Made by a program: the position numbers and the translations under genes. A stretch of DNA of 64,000 nucleotides, taken from JADKAV01 sp963704075 (GTDB lineage: Bacteria > Actinomycetota > Actinomycetes > S36-B12 > UBA10799). The stretch lies in contig CAVPGV010000017.1 of the NCBI GenBank assembly GCA_963704075.1, forward strand, positions 1 through 64,000, read 5' to 3'. The notes under the pieces were generated by a model that saw nothing but the letters and a program-made list of their open reading frames with translations, did not search any database and was not told the DNA's origin. This document shows, piece after piece, positions 1 through 9,384 of this stretch (positions are counted from its first letter, which is position 1; every line of letters starts with the position of its first letter).

Positions 1-381
1 GCCCGCAAGGAGGTCGGCGGCTTCCTCGTCGTAGGCGTCCTTGCGGTGGTCATCGACTTCGCCCTGTTCAACGCGCTGCTGGCCGTGGATTGGTCGGTGT
101 GGTCGGCCAACGCGGTGGCCCTGCTCGTCTCCATGACGTTCGCATTCGTCGGCAACTACAAATGGACGTTCGCCCATCGGCAGATCAAGTCGCTGCTGCA
201 CGCCTACAGCGCGTTCGCCGGGATCAATGTCGCCGCTGTGATCTTCATCGAGGCGGTCGTGGTCGGCGCGGAGGTTCTGTGGGAGCCGAACGCCCTGTGG
301 CTGAACCTGGTCAAGGCCGCCGCCACCGCTGTCGCCACAGTCGGGCGGTTCTTCGCGTACAAGAAGTGGGTGTTCTTCTAG
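1..381 (+). CDS. GtrA-like membrane protein, C-terminal part (5' end outside window)
   Basis: The frame is open at base 1 and ends at a stop at 379-381, so only the last 126 residues are present. The fragment holds about four hydrophobic segments. It also has the family pattern of Phe/Asn-Tyr-Lys-Trp-Thr-Phe after the second helix (VGNYKWTFAH) and a C-terminal RFFAYKKWVFF tail. GtrA-family proteins are small four-helix membrane proteins thought to move polyprenyl-linked sugars for wall or teichoic acid glycosylation. The substrate cannot be told from this fragment. It lies 136 bp upstream of fhaA and probably belongs to a different transcription unit. A downstream methionine (position 46) is only an internal codon. 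Confidence 0.75.
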   Translation, partial: ARKEVGGFLVVGVLAVVIDFALFNALLAVDWSVWSANAVALLVSMTFAFVGNYKWTFAHRQIKSLLHAYSAFAGINVAAVIFIEAVVVGAEVLWEPNALWLNLVKAAATAVATVGRFFAYKKWVFF

Positions 382-517
382 ATCGGTGCCCAGGTCACGT
401 TGACGACCAGACCCACCAGGCGGCCCCCGGGCTCGGCGCGGCGCCATCACCGCCACCGGCCGCGGCACTTCACCCCCGCCACCCCACCAGCGACTACGCT
501 GAATGCGGAGGTGCGCC

Positions 518-1201
518 GTGGGATTGCTGGACCGGTTCGAACAACGGGTCGACCGTGCGGTCAACGGTGCCTTCGCGAAGGCCTTCAAGTCCGAACTGCA
601 GCCTGTGGAGATCGCCGCGGCGCTGCAGAACGAGATGGACTCGCGCGCAGCCGTGGTCAGTCGCGCCCGCACCGTGGTCCCCAACGTGTACACCGTGCAT
701 GTGAGCCAGGAGGACTACGATCGGCTCAGTGTCTACGACGAGGCGCTGGTGGGCGAATTCGCGGTGATGATCCGTGACTACGCCGCACAGCAGCAGTACT
801 CCTTCCTGGGCAGCGTTACCGTCAGCATGCAGCCGGCGCCGGACCGCCCACAGGGAACGGTCGAGATCGTCAGCGAGGCCCGCGTGGATCACGACGTGGC
901 ACCGGCCGCAGGGCCCGCCGCCGGGTCCGCTCCGCGCCTCGAGGGCACCAAGGGCACCTACCAATTGAACCGTCCGATCACCCGCATCGGCCGGGGAGTC
1001 GATGCGGACATCCGGATCGAGGACCCTGGCGTTTCCCGCCACCACGCGGAGATCCGGGTGGGCAACGACGTCATCCTGCGCGACCTCGGATCGACCAACG
1101 GCACCTACGTCAACGGCACCCTCGTCGCCGAACAACCGCTGCGCGACGGCGCGGTCGTGACGATCGGATCGACGAACCTCACGTTCCGGAGCGCCCCATG
1201 A
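518..1201 (+). CDS. fhaA: FhaA: DUF3662 plus FHA-domain protein
   Basis: A 227-residue protein with an N-terminal DUF3662 domain (about residues 1-115) and a C-terminal FHA domain (about 145-220). The FHA domain has the phosphothreonine-binding motifs GRG, SRHHAE and GSTNGTYVNG. FHA domains read phosphorylated partners of the Ser/Thr kinases. In mycobacteria FhaA binds the phosphorylated MurJ pseudokinase region, and a murJ and a pseudokinase gene also occur in this window (37-40 kb). I chose GTG 518 because GGAGG sits at 507-511 with normal spacing and because homologues begin with a short (V/M)G-L-(L)-x-RFEQR segment. An in-frame ATG at 503 lies upstream of that ribosome site and is less likely. 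The stop overlaps the next ATG (ATGA). Confidence 0.9.
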   Translation: MGLLDRFEQRVDRAVNGAFAKAFKSELQPVEIAAALQNEMDSRAAVVSRARTVVPNVYTVHVSQEDYDRLSVYDEALVGEFAVMIRDYAAQQQYSFLGSVTVSMQPAPDRPQGTVEIVSEARVDHDVAPAAGPAAGSAPRLEGTKGTYQLNRPITRIGRGVDADIRIEDPGVSRHHAEIRVGNDVILRDLGSTNGTYVNGTLVAEQPLRDGAVVTIGSTNLTFRSAP

Positions 1202-1668
1202 GCGAATTGGTCCTCACCCTGCTGCGCTGGGGCATCCTGATCGCCTTGTGGATGTTCGTCATGTTCGCGCTCGGGGCTCTGCGCCGCGACTTGGAGGCAC
1301 CACCGGAGGGCGCCGCGGTGATGCCGCAGCGGCAGCCGGAACCGCGCCCCAAGCGACAGCCCCGGGTGTCGCGCAAACGGGCCAACAACCTGGTCGTCAC
1401 CAGCGGTGCACTGTCCGGCACGGTGATTCCACTGGGCAGCGCCCCGATCACCATCGGCCGGGCACCCGACTCGACTCTGGTGATCGACGACGAATACGCC
1501 TCGGCACGACATGCCCGGCTTTTCCAGCACGAAGGTCAGTGGGTGGCCGAGGACCTCGGATCGACCAACGGGACGTGGATCGGAAAGACCCGGCTGACGG
1601 CACCGACGGTGCTGCAGATGGGCCAGTCGCTGCGGGTGGGGCAGACCGTCATCGAGCTGCGGAAGTAG
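1198..1668 (+). CDS. fhaB: FhaB/FipA: membrane-anchored FHA protein
   Basis: A 156-residue protein with one N-terminal transmembrane helix (about residues 8-27), a basic Pro/Arg-rich linker and a C-terminal FHA domain (about 80-150). The FHA domain carries GRAPDS, SARHARL and GSTNGTWIG. It sits between fhaA and the PP2C phosphatase in the conserved actinobacterial cell-wall operon. The family (Rv0019c, FipA) binds phosphothreonine partners such as FtsZ and FtsQ at the division site. It overlaps fhaA by 4 bp and the phosphatase starts 3 bp downstream, which suggests translational coupling. Confidence 0.9.
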   Translation: MSELVLTLLRWGILIALWMFVMFALGALRRDLEAPPEGAAVMPQRQPEPRPKRQPRVSRKRANNLVVTSGALSGTVIPLGSAPITIGRAPDSTLVIDDEYASARHARLFQHEGQWVAEDLGSTNGTWIGKTRLTAPTVLQMGQSLRVGQTVIELRK

Positions 1669-1671
1669 CCC

Positions 1672-2908
1672 ATGCCCCTCGTCTTCCGCTACGCGGCGCG
1701 CAGCGACGTGGGACTCGTGCGCCAAGGCAACGAGGATTCCGGATACGCCAGCGACAACCTGCTCATCGTCGCCGACGGCATGGGCGGGCACGTGGCCGGC
1801 GAACTGGCCAGCGCGACGGTGACGGCCATCCTCGCCGGGCTGCCGATCGCCGACAGCGAGGACGTCCTGACCCAACTGGCCGACGCGGTGGATGAGGCCC
1901 AACTCGAGATGCGCCACATCATCGCCGAGCGCCCGGACTTCCAGGGGATGGGCACCACCGTCACGGTGGTCTGCTGGCAGGGCGATCGCGCCTCCATCGC
2001 CCACGTGGGCGACTCCCGGGCGTACATGCTGCGTGACGGTGAACTCCTGCGCCTGACCAAGGACCACACCTACGTGCAGACGCTCGTGGACGCCGGCCAG
2101 ATCACCGAGGAAGAGGCGCACACCCATCGCCGCCGCAATCTGCTGATCCGGGCGATCGACGGGGTCAACACGGTGGAACCGGATCTGAGTATCCGCGAGG
2201 TGCACGCCGGCGACCGCATCCTTCTGTGCAGCGATGGGCTGTCCGGGGTGGTTGCCGATGCGCAGATCCGCGAGATGTTGAGCCGCGGGGATCCGACCGG
2301 TGCCGTGACCGCACTGGTGGAGGCGGCCATCGAACGTGGCGCGCCGGACAACGTCACCTGTGTGGTCGCCGACGTCGCGCACGTCGATACGCCCCCGATC
2401 GGCAACCGGCCGGTCGTGGTCGGCGCGGCGGCCGAACCCCGCACCCGCTCACAGTTGCCCAGCGTCGACTTCCCGCAGGACAGCCAGCTCGAACCGTCGG
2501 CGCAGCCGGTCGAACAGGCCCCGGTGCAGGTCCGCGGCACCTCGGCGCCGGCGCCGCTGGGTCGGTGCGGCGATCGCCGGTCTGCTGGTCCTCGGCCTGT
2601 TCGGAGGGGCCTGGTGGTGGGTCTCCAGCCAGTACTACGTCGGCAGCGACAACGGCAACGTCACGGTCTTCCGCGGCATCCCGCAGAACGTCGGGTCGAT
2701 TCCACTGTCGAGCGTGGTGGAGACGACGGCGATCCCCACGGTGCAACTGCCGGTGTACGCCCAAGAACTCGTCACCGCCACGATCGCGGCCGAGAGTCGC
2801 GCCGACGCCGACCGGATCGTGGCGATCCTCGACGAGCAGGCCACCACCTGCCGGACCAAGCCGAAGACCGAGGGTTGTCCCGGTGTGACGGACGGAACGG
2901 TCCCGTGA
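1672..2908 (+). CDS. pstP: PstP: PP2C-family Ser/Thr phosphatase, one apparent frameshift
   Basis: The cytoplasmic PP2C domain (residues 1-235) has all metal and phosphate motifs: QGNEDSGY, ADGMGGH, HVGDSRAYM, CSDGLSG and APDNVTCVV. It counteracts the Ser/Thr kinases of the same operon. After a Pro/Gln-rich linker the frame must move by +1 near 2540-2550 to continue as an Arg cluster, a transmembrane helix (WVGAAIAGLLVLGLFGGAW) and an extracellular tail. Without the shift, the first frame runs out of frame through this region and then into rodA, giving an artificial PP2C-RodA fusion. The last codons overlap the rodA start (GTGA at 2905-2908). The expected total of about 412 residues is normal for this family. 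The break is most easily a one-base sequence error. Confidence 0.88.
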
Positions 2909-4278
2909 AGCCCCGCCGCACGGAACTCGGCCTGCTGATCGTGGCGTGGGCGATCGGCGCGGTGTGTTTCGCGACCGTGGACATGGCCACGCTGGGGACC
3001 CTGCCGGTGAATTTCGTGGCAGTCCTGGTCGGAACCGCCCTGGTGCTGCTCGCCGGGCACATCGTGATCCGCCGGCTGGCCCCGCATGCGGACCCCGTGC
3101 TCTACCCGGTGGCCGCGATGATCAACCTGATGGGCCTGGTGATGATCCACCGGCTGGACATCGCCGATCAGCTGCGCGCCGAGGCCAACGACCGCAAGGT
3201 GCCCAGCGCCGACGCCGTCGCCCAGGCCACGTGGGTGCTGGTCGCGCTGGCACTCTTCACGCTGATCCTGTTCTTCGTCAGCGATCACCGCCGCCTGCAG
3301 CGCTACACCTTCACCAGCCTCGTGGCCGGCGTCGTGCTCCTGCTGCTGCCCCTGCTGCCGGTGATCGGAACCAGCATCAACGGCGCCCGGCTGTGGATCC
3401 GGCTGGGGCCGTTGTCGTTCCAGCCCTCGGAACTGGCCAAGATCGCGCTCACGATCTTCTTCGCGGGGTACCTCGTGCGCAAACGTGAGGCCCTGGCGAC
3501 CGTCCGTCGCCGCATCCTCGGGTTGGGCATCCCGCGCGGCCGCGATTTCGGCCCCCTGGTGGTGGCCTGGCTGGTCGCCCTGGGCGTACTGGCTTTCGAA
3601 CGCGACCTGGGCACGGCGCTGATGTTCTTCGGGGTCTTCGTGATCCTGCTGTACGTGTCGACGCAACGCCGCAGCTGGCTGATCATCGGCGCCGGGCTGT
3701 TCGCATTGGCCGCCGTCCTGGGATATCTGGCGTTCGGGCACGTCCGGCAGCGGGTGCTGATCTGGCTGGACCCCTGGACGTACGCCAACGACGAGGGCTA
3801 CCAGCTGGTGCAGGCACTGTTCGGCCTGGCCAGCGGCGGGCTGTTCGGCACCGGACTCGGCGAGGGCTACCCGCAGTTCATCCCCTTCGCCAAGACCGAC
3901 TTCATCTCCGCGGCACTCGGGGAGGAACTCGGCCTGGCCGGGATGCTGGCGCTGGTCGTGCTGTTCGCGATCCTGGTCGAACGCGGTCTGCGCACCGGGT
4001 TGGCCTGTCGCGACCCGTTCGGGACCCTGCTCGCGGTCGGTCTGTCCAGCGTGTTCGCCCTGCAGGTGTTCGTGACGATCGGCGGTGTGACCCGCCTCAT
4101 CCCGCTGACCGGGCTCACCACCCCCTTCCTGTCGTACGGGGGGTCCGCGCTGGTCTGCAACTGGATGATGATCGCTCTGCTGTTGCGGATCAGTGACCGG
4201 AACCGGCGCCCGACGATGATCGCCCAGAGTGCCGATGAGGCCCTCACCCAGATGATCCGGGTCGGGATCGACCGATGA
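2905..4278 (+). CDS. rodA: RodA/FtsW-family (SEDS) peptidoglycan polymerase
   Basis: A 457-residue integral membrane protein with about 10-12 helices. SEDS hallmarks are present: GARLWIRLGPLSFQPSELAK, the catalytic-loop region after ERDLGTALMFF, and the C-terminal LIPLTGLTTPFLSYGGS. SEDS proteins polymerise lipid II into glycan strands and work with a class B PBP, here the next gene. GTG 2905 is the likely start because it overlaps the pstP stop. The alternative upstream reading is the pstP frame. It lies fourth in the wall operon and overlaps pbpA by 4 bp (ATGA). Confidence 0.95.
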   Translation: MKPRRTELGLLIVAWAIGAVCFATVDMATLGTLPVNFVAVLVGTALVLLAGHIVIRRLAPHADPVLYPVAAMINLMGLVMIHRLDIADQLRAEANDRKVPSADAVAQATWVLVALALFTLILFFVSDHRRLQRYTFTSLVAGVVLLLLPLLPVIGTSINGARLWIRLGPLSFQPSELAKIALTIFFAGYLVRKREALATVRRRILGLGIPRGRDFGPLVVAWLVALGVLAFERDLGTALMFFGVFVILLYVSTQRRSWLIIGAGLFALAAVLGYLAFGHVRQRVLIWLDPWTYANDEGYQLVQALFGLASGGLFGTGLGEGYPQFIPFAKTDFISAALGEELGLAGMLALVVLFAILVERGLRTGLACRDPFGTLLAVGLSSVFALQVFVTIGGVTRLIPLTGLTTPFLSYGGSALVCNWMMIALLLRISDRNRRPTMIAQSADEALTQMIRVGIDR

Positions 4279-5721
4279 TCCGCGCCATCCGCCGCCTCGG
4301 CTGGGTCTTCGGAGTCCTGGCCGTGCTGCTGGCCCTCAACCTGACGTTCCAGCAGTTCCTGCTGGCACCGCGGATCAACGCCGAACCCGGCAACCAGCGC
4401 ACTGTGCTGGCCGAGTACGAACGCGAACGCGGCCCGATCCTCGTGGGCACCAAACCCGTGGCCCGCTCGGTCGCCACCCCCAAGCAGACGTTCAAGTTCC
4501 TGCGCACGTATCCCGACGGTGTCCTCTACGCGCCGGCCACCGGCTTCTACTCGTCGCTGTACGGAGCCACCGGCCTGGAACGGCAGGAGAACGACATTCT
4601 CTCCGGCGACGACCCGCGGTTGTTCGTAGACCGGATCGAACAGTTGATCGCCGGGCGGGTGCCAGAGGGCGGGGCCGTGCAGACGACTCTGTTGGCCTCC
4701 GCGCAGAAGGCGGCCGCGTCCGGCCTGGGTTCGCAGATCGGTTCGGTCACCGCGATCGATCCCAAGACCGGCGCCATCCTCGCACTCGTCCAGTCACCCA
4801 GCTTCGACCCCAACGGCCTGGCCACTCACGACGCCGCGGCCGCGCAGGACTACTACGAACAACTCGACGCGGACCCGGACAAGCCTCTGCTCAACCGCCC
4901 GTTGGTGCAGACCATTCCTCCGGGTTCCACGTTCAAACTCGTGACGGCCGCCGCGGCCCTCGCCGACGGCTACGAGCCGGACTCGGTGTTGCCAGGCCCG
5001 GCGTCCTACCCGCTGCCCGGCTCGACGAAGTCGCTGGCCAACTGGTCGGGGGCCCCCTGTGGACCCGATGACCGTACGACTCTGGCCAACGCACTGGCGA
5101 TCTCCTGCAACAGCGCATTCGCCTACCTGGGCAACGACCTCGGGGCCGACGCTCTGCGCACGCAGGCCCGGAAGTTCGGTTTCGAATCCTCCTTCGACGT
5201 GCCGATGACCGCTGCCACGTCGCGCTATCCGGAGGATCCCGACGCCGCGCAGACCGCGATGAGCGCCATCGGACAGTTCGACGTCGCGGCCACCAGCTCT
5301 GCAGATGGCGATGGTGACCGCCGCGATCGCGAACCAGGGCGTGACCATGAACCCCTACCTGGTCAACCAGATCCTCGCGCCCGACCTGACCGTGCTGTCG
5401 AACACTCAGCCCAAACCGTTCGAACGGGCCATGACCCAGCAGAACGCCGCCGCCCTGATGGGGATGATGGTGCAGGTCGTGAATTCCGGGACCGGGTCGA
5501 ACGCACGGATCCCCGGGGTGAACGTCGGCGGCAAGACCGGGACCGCGGAGACCGGCGCCGGGCGACCGAACATCGCCTGGTTCGTGGCGGCGGCCCCCGC
5601 GGAGGATCCACAGGTCGCCGTGGCGGTGGCGGTGGAGAACGCCGGGCAACCCGAGGTGAGCGGCAACGCGGTGGCCGCGCCGATCGCGCGTTCAGTGATC
5701 GAGGCGGTGCTCCAACGATGA
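4275..5721 (+). CDS. pbpA: PbpA: class B penicillin-binding protein, one apparent frameshift
   Basis: A D,D-transpeptidase that cross-links glycan made by RodA. It has an N-terminal signal anchor (residues 8-28), a short non-catalytic region and a transpeptidase domain. The catalytic motifs are STFK (SxxK, in PPGSTFKLV), SCN (SxN, in AISCNSAF) and KTG (GGKTGTAETG). The reading frame must shift by +1 at about 5295: VAAT in the first frame continues as ALQMAMVTAAIANQG in the second. A base A appears extra. KTG therefore lies in the second frame and would be lost if the break were real. The expected length of about 481 residues is normal. The stop lies 22 bp before pknB. Confidence 0.9.
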
Positions 5722-5743
5722 GTCCGGCGACCTGGAGGTTGGC

Positions 5744-7489
5744 ATGACAACGGTTCGACGGCTGGGCGATCGCTACGAGCTCGGCGAGACCTTGGGACGC
5801 GGCGGCATGGCCGAGGTCTTCGAGGGTCGCGACCAACGGCTCAACCGGCGAGTCGCGGTGAAGGTCCTGCGGCCCGATCTCGCTGTTGACCCGTCCTTCC
5901 AAGGCCGGTTCCGTCGCGAGGCGCAGTCCGCCGCCTCCTTGAACGATCCCAACATCGTGGCGGTGTACGACACCGGTGAGGATGTGCTCGACGGCGCCGG
6001 CGAGCACGTCATGGTCCCGTACATCGTCATGGAGTACGTCGACGGGCACACGCTGCGCGAATTGATGAGCAGTGGGCGCCGCCTTCTGCCGGAGCGCTCC
6101 CTGGAGATCATGTCCGGGGTGCTGAGCGCCCTGGATTACTCCCACGCGCACGGCATCATCCACCGCGACATCAAGCCGGGCAACGTCATGCTCAACCGCA
6201 ACGGCGACGTCAAGGTGATGGACTTCGGCATCGCCCGGGCCGTCGCCGACGCGCAAGCGACGATGACCCAGGGCAACGCCGTGATGGGAACCGCACAGTA
6301 CCTGTCCCCCGAGCAGGCGCGCGGCGAACTCGTCGACGCCCGCTCCGACCTGTACTCCGCGGGCTGCCTGTTCTACGAACTGCTCACCGGACGGCCCCCC
6401 TTCCAGGGGGAAAGCGCAGTCTCGGTGGCCTACCAGCACGTCAGCGAGCAACCGGTGGCTCCGTCGTTGGTCGATCCGGCCGTCCCCTCCGCCCTCGACG
6501 GCCTGGTCCTGAAGTCGCTGGCCAAGAACCCGGCGGACCGCTACCAGAGCGCCAACGAGTTCCGGGCAGACGTGGAACGGGCGATGGCTGGTTTGCCGGT
6601 CACGGGCACGATCCCCACGATCCGGGCGACCGTTCCAGCCTCGGCGACGACCGCCTCCATGTCGCCGGTGACCGCCGACGATCCCGCGTCCAACGGCAGC
6701 GGTAAGCGCAGCCCCTGGGCATGGCTGGGCGTGACGATCCTGGTGCTCGCGGTTGCGGCTGCCGCATTGTTCCTCGGCCGCAACCTTTTCAGCGGCAGTT
6801 CCGGGCAGAAGGTGACGGTGCCGGACGTGGTCGGAATGACCACCGGTGAGGCGCAGCGCGCTCTGGAGTCGCAGGGCCTCAAGCTCGGGGCGCAGACTCC
6901 TCAGACCTCCGACGAACCCGAGGACACGATCCTGGCCCAGGACCCGGAGGCCGACACCCAACTGGTGGTCGGTGAGGCGGTAACGGTGACCGTGTCCGCC
7001 GGCAAGCAGCAGACCCAAGTGCCCCCGCTGGAGGGCCTGACCAGCCTCGAGGCGGTACGCACCGCCTTGCGGGACGCCAAGCTCGAGCTCGGCAACGTCC
7101 GCGAGGTGGAGTCCAGCCAACCCGAGGGTCTGGTGCTCAGTCAGAGCCCGGATGCGTTCACGACCGTGGACGTGGGCACCGAGGTCGATATCGAGATCTC
7201 CACCGGTGTCGTGGAAGTTCCGGGGGTGATCGGTTTCACGCAGTCGGCAGCCACTTCCGCGCTGTCGAACGCCGGACTGGACGTCTCAGTGGTGACCGCT
7301 CAATCGGATCAGCCTGCCGGAACAGTCACCGCGCAGGACCCCGCGGGTGGGACCCAGGTCAAGAAGGGAACCACCGTGACGATCACGGTGTCCAGCGGTG
7401 GACCCACTCCGACGCCGACCCCGACGCCCACCGAGACGCCGACCCCGACGCCGACCGAGACGGCCAACGGTGGTGAGCCGTCGCCGTAG
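5744..7489 (+). CDS. pknB: PknB: transmembrane Ser/Thr protein kinase with PASTA repeats
   Basis: A 581-residue sensor kinase. The kinase domain (about 1-270) has GRGGMAEVF, the lysine in VAVKVL, HRDIKPGNVM, DFGIAR and the activation loop MGTAQYLSPEQ. A single transmembrane helix (about 325-345) leads to three PASTA repeats (about 355-560). These bind muropeptides or lipid II outside the cell in the known family. The protein ends in a Pro-Thr-Glu-rich tail made of PTPTPTPTE units. It phosphorylates FHA partners, PBPA and cell-division proteins in relatives. Mycobacteria have pknA next to pknB; here only one kinase is present and three rather than four PASTA repeats are recognisable. Confidence 0.95.
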   Translation: MTTVRRLGDRYELGETLGRGGMAEVFEGRDQRLNRRVAVKVLRPDLAVDPSFQGRFRREAQSAASLNDPNIVAVYDTGEDVLDGAGEHVMVPYIVMEYVDGHTLRELMSSGRRLLPERSLEIMSGVLSALDYSHAHGIIHRDIKPGNVMLNRNGDVKVMDFGIARAVADAQATMTQGNAVMGTAQYLSPEQARGELVDARSDLYSAGCLFYELLTGRPPFQGESAVSVAYQHVSEQPVAPSLVDPAVPSALDGLVLKSLAKNPADRYQSANEFRADVERAMAGLPVTGTIPTIRATVPASATTASMSPVTADDPASNGSGKRSPWAWLGVTILVLAVAAAALFLGRNLFSGSSGQKVTVPDVVGMTTGEAQRALESQGLKLGAQTPQTSDEPEDTILAQDPEADTQLVVGEAVTVTVSAGKQQTQVPPLEGLTSLEAVRTALRDAKLELGNVREVESSQPEGLVLSQSPDAFTTVDVGTEVDIEISTGVVEVPGVIGFTQSAATSALSNAGLDVSVVTAQSDQPAGTVTAQDPAGGTQVKKGTTVTITVSSGGPTPTPTPTPTETPTPTPTETANGGEPSP

Positions 7490-7727
7490 GCGGCCGCGGG
7501 CGGCGGAGGTTGATCGACGCCGGGGTGCCGGGCACTCGTTGGTCGGCGGTCTGGGGCGGCTTGGGCGGCCGGTTCGGCAGCGTGGTCACGACCGGGACGT
7601 CGCATCGTCGCGTTCCCCGACTGCCGGGCTGAACGATTTCGGCGCGGTCGGCTAATTGTCCACACGGTTGGTGGGTGACCGCTGCTTGTCCACAGATGTG
7701 TTCGTGCGACGAAAACTTGTCGCACCC

Positions 7728-7743
7728 TCGTACTAGTGTTCGA
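7728..7743 (+). promoter_or_regulatory. SOS box (LexA operator), copy A
   Basis: The 16 bases read TCGTAC-TAGT-GTTCGA. The mycobacterial/actinobacterial LexA box is TCGAAC-N4-GTTCGA, so there is one mismatch, in the left arm. It lies 17 bp upstream of the truncated HNH copy. Rep13E12 genes of Mycobacterium tuberculosis are known LexA targets, which supports the call. Confidence 0.8.
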
Positions 7744-7760
7744 GATGAGGGGAGGCGAGC

Positions 7761-7997
7761 ATGTCCATCACGGTCACGGATCCGGACGTTGCGTTGGATG
7801 GGCTGCGTTGCCACCTCGACCACCTGCTGGGGATGGACCCGGCGCAATGGTCGTTGGGCCAGCTGGAACGCGCGGTCCTGGACGTGCACACCGCCCGGCC
7901 GCTTCTGGTGCTGCGTGTCCCCAGGGTCGGTGGGCCGGGCTCCTTCTTGTCCACAGATCCGTTCGCTCGACGAAAACATGTCACACCCTCGTACTAG
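7761..7997 (+). pseudogene. Truncated tandem copy of the DUF222/HNH gene
   Basis: A 78-codon ORF whose first 42-44 residues (to LDVHT) match the start of the full HNH gene at 8023 at most positions. Homology then stops and the rest (ARPLLVLRVPRV...) looks like noise running through the promoter of copy B. It keeps a good ribosome site (GAGGGGAGGCG). It is either a non-functional remnant or encodes a short DUF222 fragment induced together with the full gene. Confidence 0.7.
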
Positions 7998-8004
7998 CGT
8001 TCGA
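7989..8004 (+). promoter_or_regulatory. SOS box (LexA operator), copy B
   Basis: TCGTAC-TAGC-GTTCGA, one mismatch to the actinobacterial LexA consensus, 18 bp before the ATG of the full-length HNH gene. It is the counterpart of the box at 7728-7743. Repeat conservation of this element, while the surrounding bases drift, suggests selection. Confidence 0.8.
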
Positions 8005-8022
8005 GAGTGAGGGGAGGCGGTC

Positions 8023-9244
8023 ATGACCATCACAATCACCGGGCAGTGCACGGATCCGGACACGGCGTTGGACGGGCTGCGTTGCCACCTCGACCAGCTG
8101 CTGGGGATGGACCCGGCGGAATGGTCCTTGGACCAGCTGGAACGCACGATCTTGGACGTGCACACGCTCACCCAGCAGCTGGCCGCGGTCCAGGCCAAGG
8201 CCCTGGCGTCGTTCGATACCCGCGGCGGGGCGCAACTGGCCGGGCATCGCACGACCGGGGACTGGCTGGCGAAATCCACCCGCACCCCGGCCGGGCATGC
8301 CGGCTGGTGGGTCCACACCGCCCGCGCCCTACGCGACCACCTACCCGACACCGCGGCCGGCGTTGGCCGACGGGGCGATCACCCTGGAGCATGTCCGGGC
8401 GATCCGCGGCGCGCACCGCACCCTGGGCGATGCGCTGACCACCTGCGAAGACACCGTGGTGGAGTTCGCCCGCGGACACAGCGCCAAAGACCTCCGCGGG
8501 TTCCTCGACGTGCTGATCCAGAACTACCGCCCCGAGGACCACGACCGCGACGCCGAAGCCGCCCGCACCCGCCGTCACGCCCGGCTGTCGTCCAGCCTGG
8601 ACGGCTGGTGGCACCTCACCGGGTTCCTCGACCCCGCCACCGGCGCCGCCCTGGCAGCGGCCCTGGACGTGTACGCCACCACCACCGGACCCGACGACGA
8701 CCGCACCGCCGGTAACCGCACCGCCGACGCCCTGGCCGAAATCGCCCACCGCGCCCTGGCACCGGTCGACCGGCCGTCCGGGCTGGGCCACCTCACGCTG
8801 ACCCTGACCCCCGACCAGCTGGCCACCGGACTCGGGGTGCGCTGGCCCTCCGGGCTGCTGGCCTCGCGCACCGACGTGCACACCACCGCCTGCACCGCGA
8901 AACTCACCTACGTCGTCGGGATCCCCACCGACAGCATCCACTGGCAGCCGTTGGCCGTCGGATTCGCCGAACGCTACGCCACCAAAGCCCAACGCGCCGC
9001 CCTGGCCGTACGTGACGGGTCCGGATGCGTCTACCCCGGCTGCACCGTACCCGCCCACCGCTGCATCGCCCACCACATCCGCCCCTGGGACGACGCCGGG
9101 CCCACCGACCTCACCAACCTCGTGCTCATCTGCCACTACCACCACCGCAAAGTCCACCACCGGCAACTAGCCATCACCCACACCCCCACCGGCCACTACA
9201 CCGCCACCACCACCAACCGGGCACCACCAGCCGCAGGACCCTAA
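8023..9244 (+). CDS. DUF222 / HNH endonuclease (13E12-family), one apparent frameshift
   Basis: The expected product of about 406 residues has an N-terminal DUF222 region and a C-terminal HNH nuclease fold. The HNH part has the zinc-type pattern CVYPGCTVPAHRC, then AHHIRPW, TNLVLICHYHH and KVHH. Frame one (from 8023) must pass by +1 into frame two at about 8355-8365: LPDTAA continues as ALADGAITLEHV, with a G apparently extra. The family is multicopy and mobile-looking in actinobacteria (REP13E12 in M. tuberculosis) and DNA-damage inducible. The SOS box directly upstream agrees. Its biological role is not settled. The break may be an error or true decay, since such copies are often defective. 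Confidence 0.85.
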
Positions 9245-9280
9245 GAAGGGCCCAGCTGGACGACGTCACGGTGACGAGGA

Positions 9281-9333
9281 TGCGGCTTGCGCCGCACGGT
9301 TGCCGCGGGTGGTGCTGCCGAAGCGGCGGCAGC
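9281..9333. terminator. Two GC hairpins between convergent HNH and amidotransferase genes
   Basis: TGCGGC-TTGC-GCCGCA at 9281-9296 is a perfect 6-bp stem with a 4-base loop. GCTGCCG-AAGCGG-CGGCAGC at 9314-9333 is a 7-bp stem. They lie between two converging genes. There is no U-tract, so a classical Rho-independent terminator is not proven. Confidence 0.45.
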
Positions 9334-9384
9334 GGTTAAGCGGAAGGTCGAAGGACGATGCCGACGACGCTTCTTGTCGAGTGG

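Larger units (their letters stand above)
7686..8165 (+). repeat. Tandem duplication of HNH-gene promoter plus first 40-odd codons
   Basis: Two copies of the same unit lie head to tail. Copy A is about 7686-7891 and copy B about 7947-8165. Each begins TTGTCCACAGAT, continues through CGACGAAAAC/CATGTC, the SOS box, a GAGGGGAGGCG ribosome site and the first 40 or so codons (ALDGLRCHLD, LLGMDPA), and stops matching just after GTGCACAC. Copy B leads into the full-length gene. Copy A runs into unrelated codons. The copies differ at scattered sites, so the duplication is not recent. Confidence 0.85.

Noticed and set aside
1672..4278. A natural PP2C-RodA fusion protein of 868 residues
   Set aside because: The linking segment is Arg-rich nonsense, while the second frame (2550-2908) encodes the expected PstP helix and tail ending in a GTGA overlap with rodA.
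5363..7120. Long minus-strand ORF of 585 codons opposite pbpA/pknB
   Set aside because: It is a GC-rich shadow frame with no protein motif; the plus strand has conserved PBP and kinase genes.
7405..7486. Pro-Thr repeat of pknB as a CRISPR or tandem DNA element
   Set aside because: The period is explained by PTPTE codons in the tail of the kinase; there are no unique spacers.
7761..7997. Independent small toxin gene at copy A
   Set aside because: Its N terminus is simply the duplicated HNH start and the rest reads through the next promoter; no toxin feature is visible.
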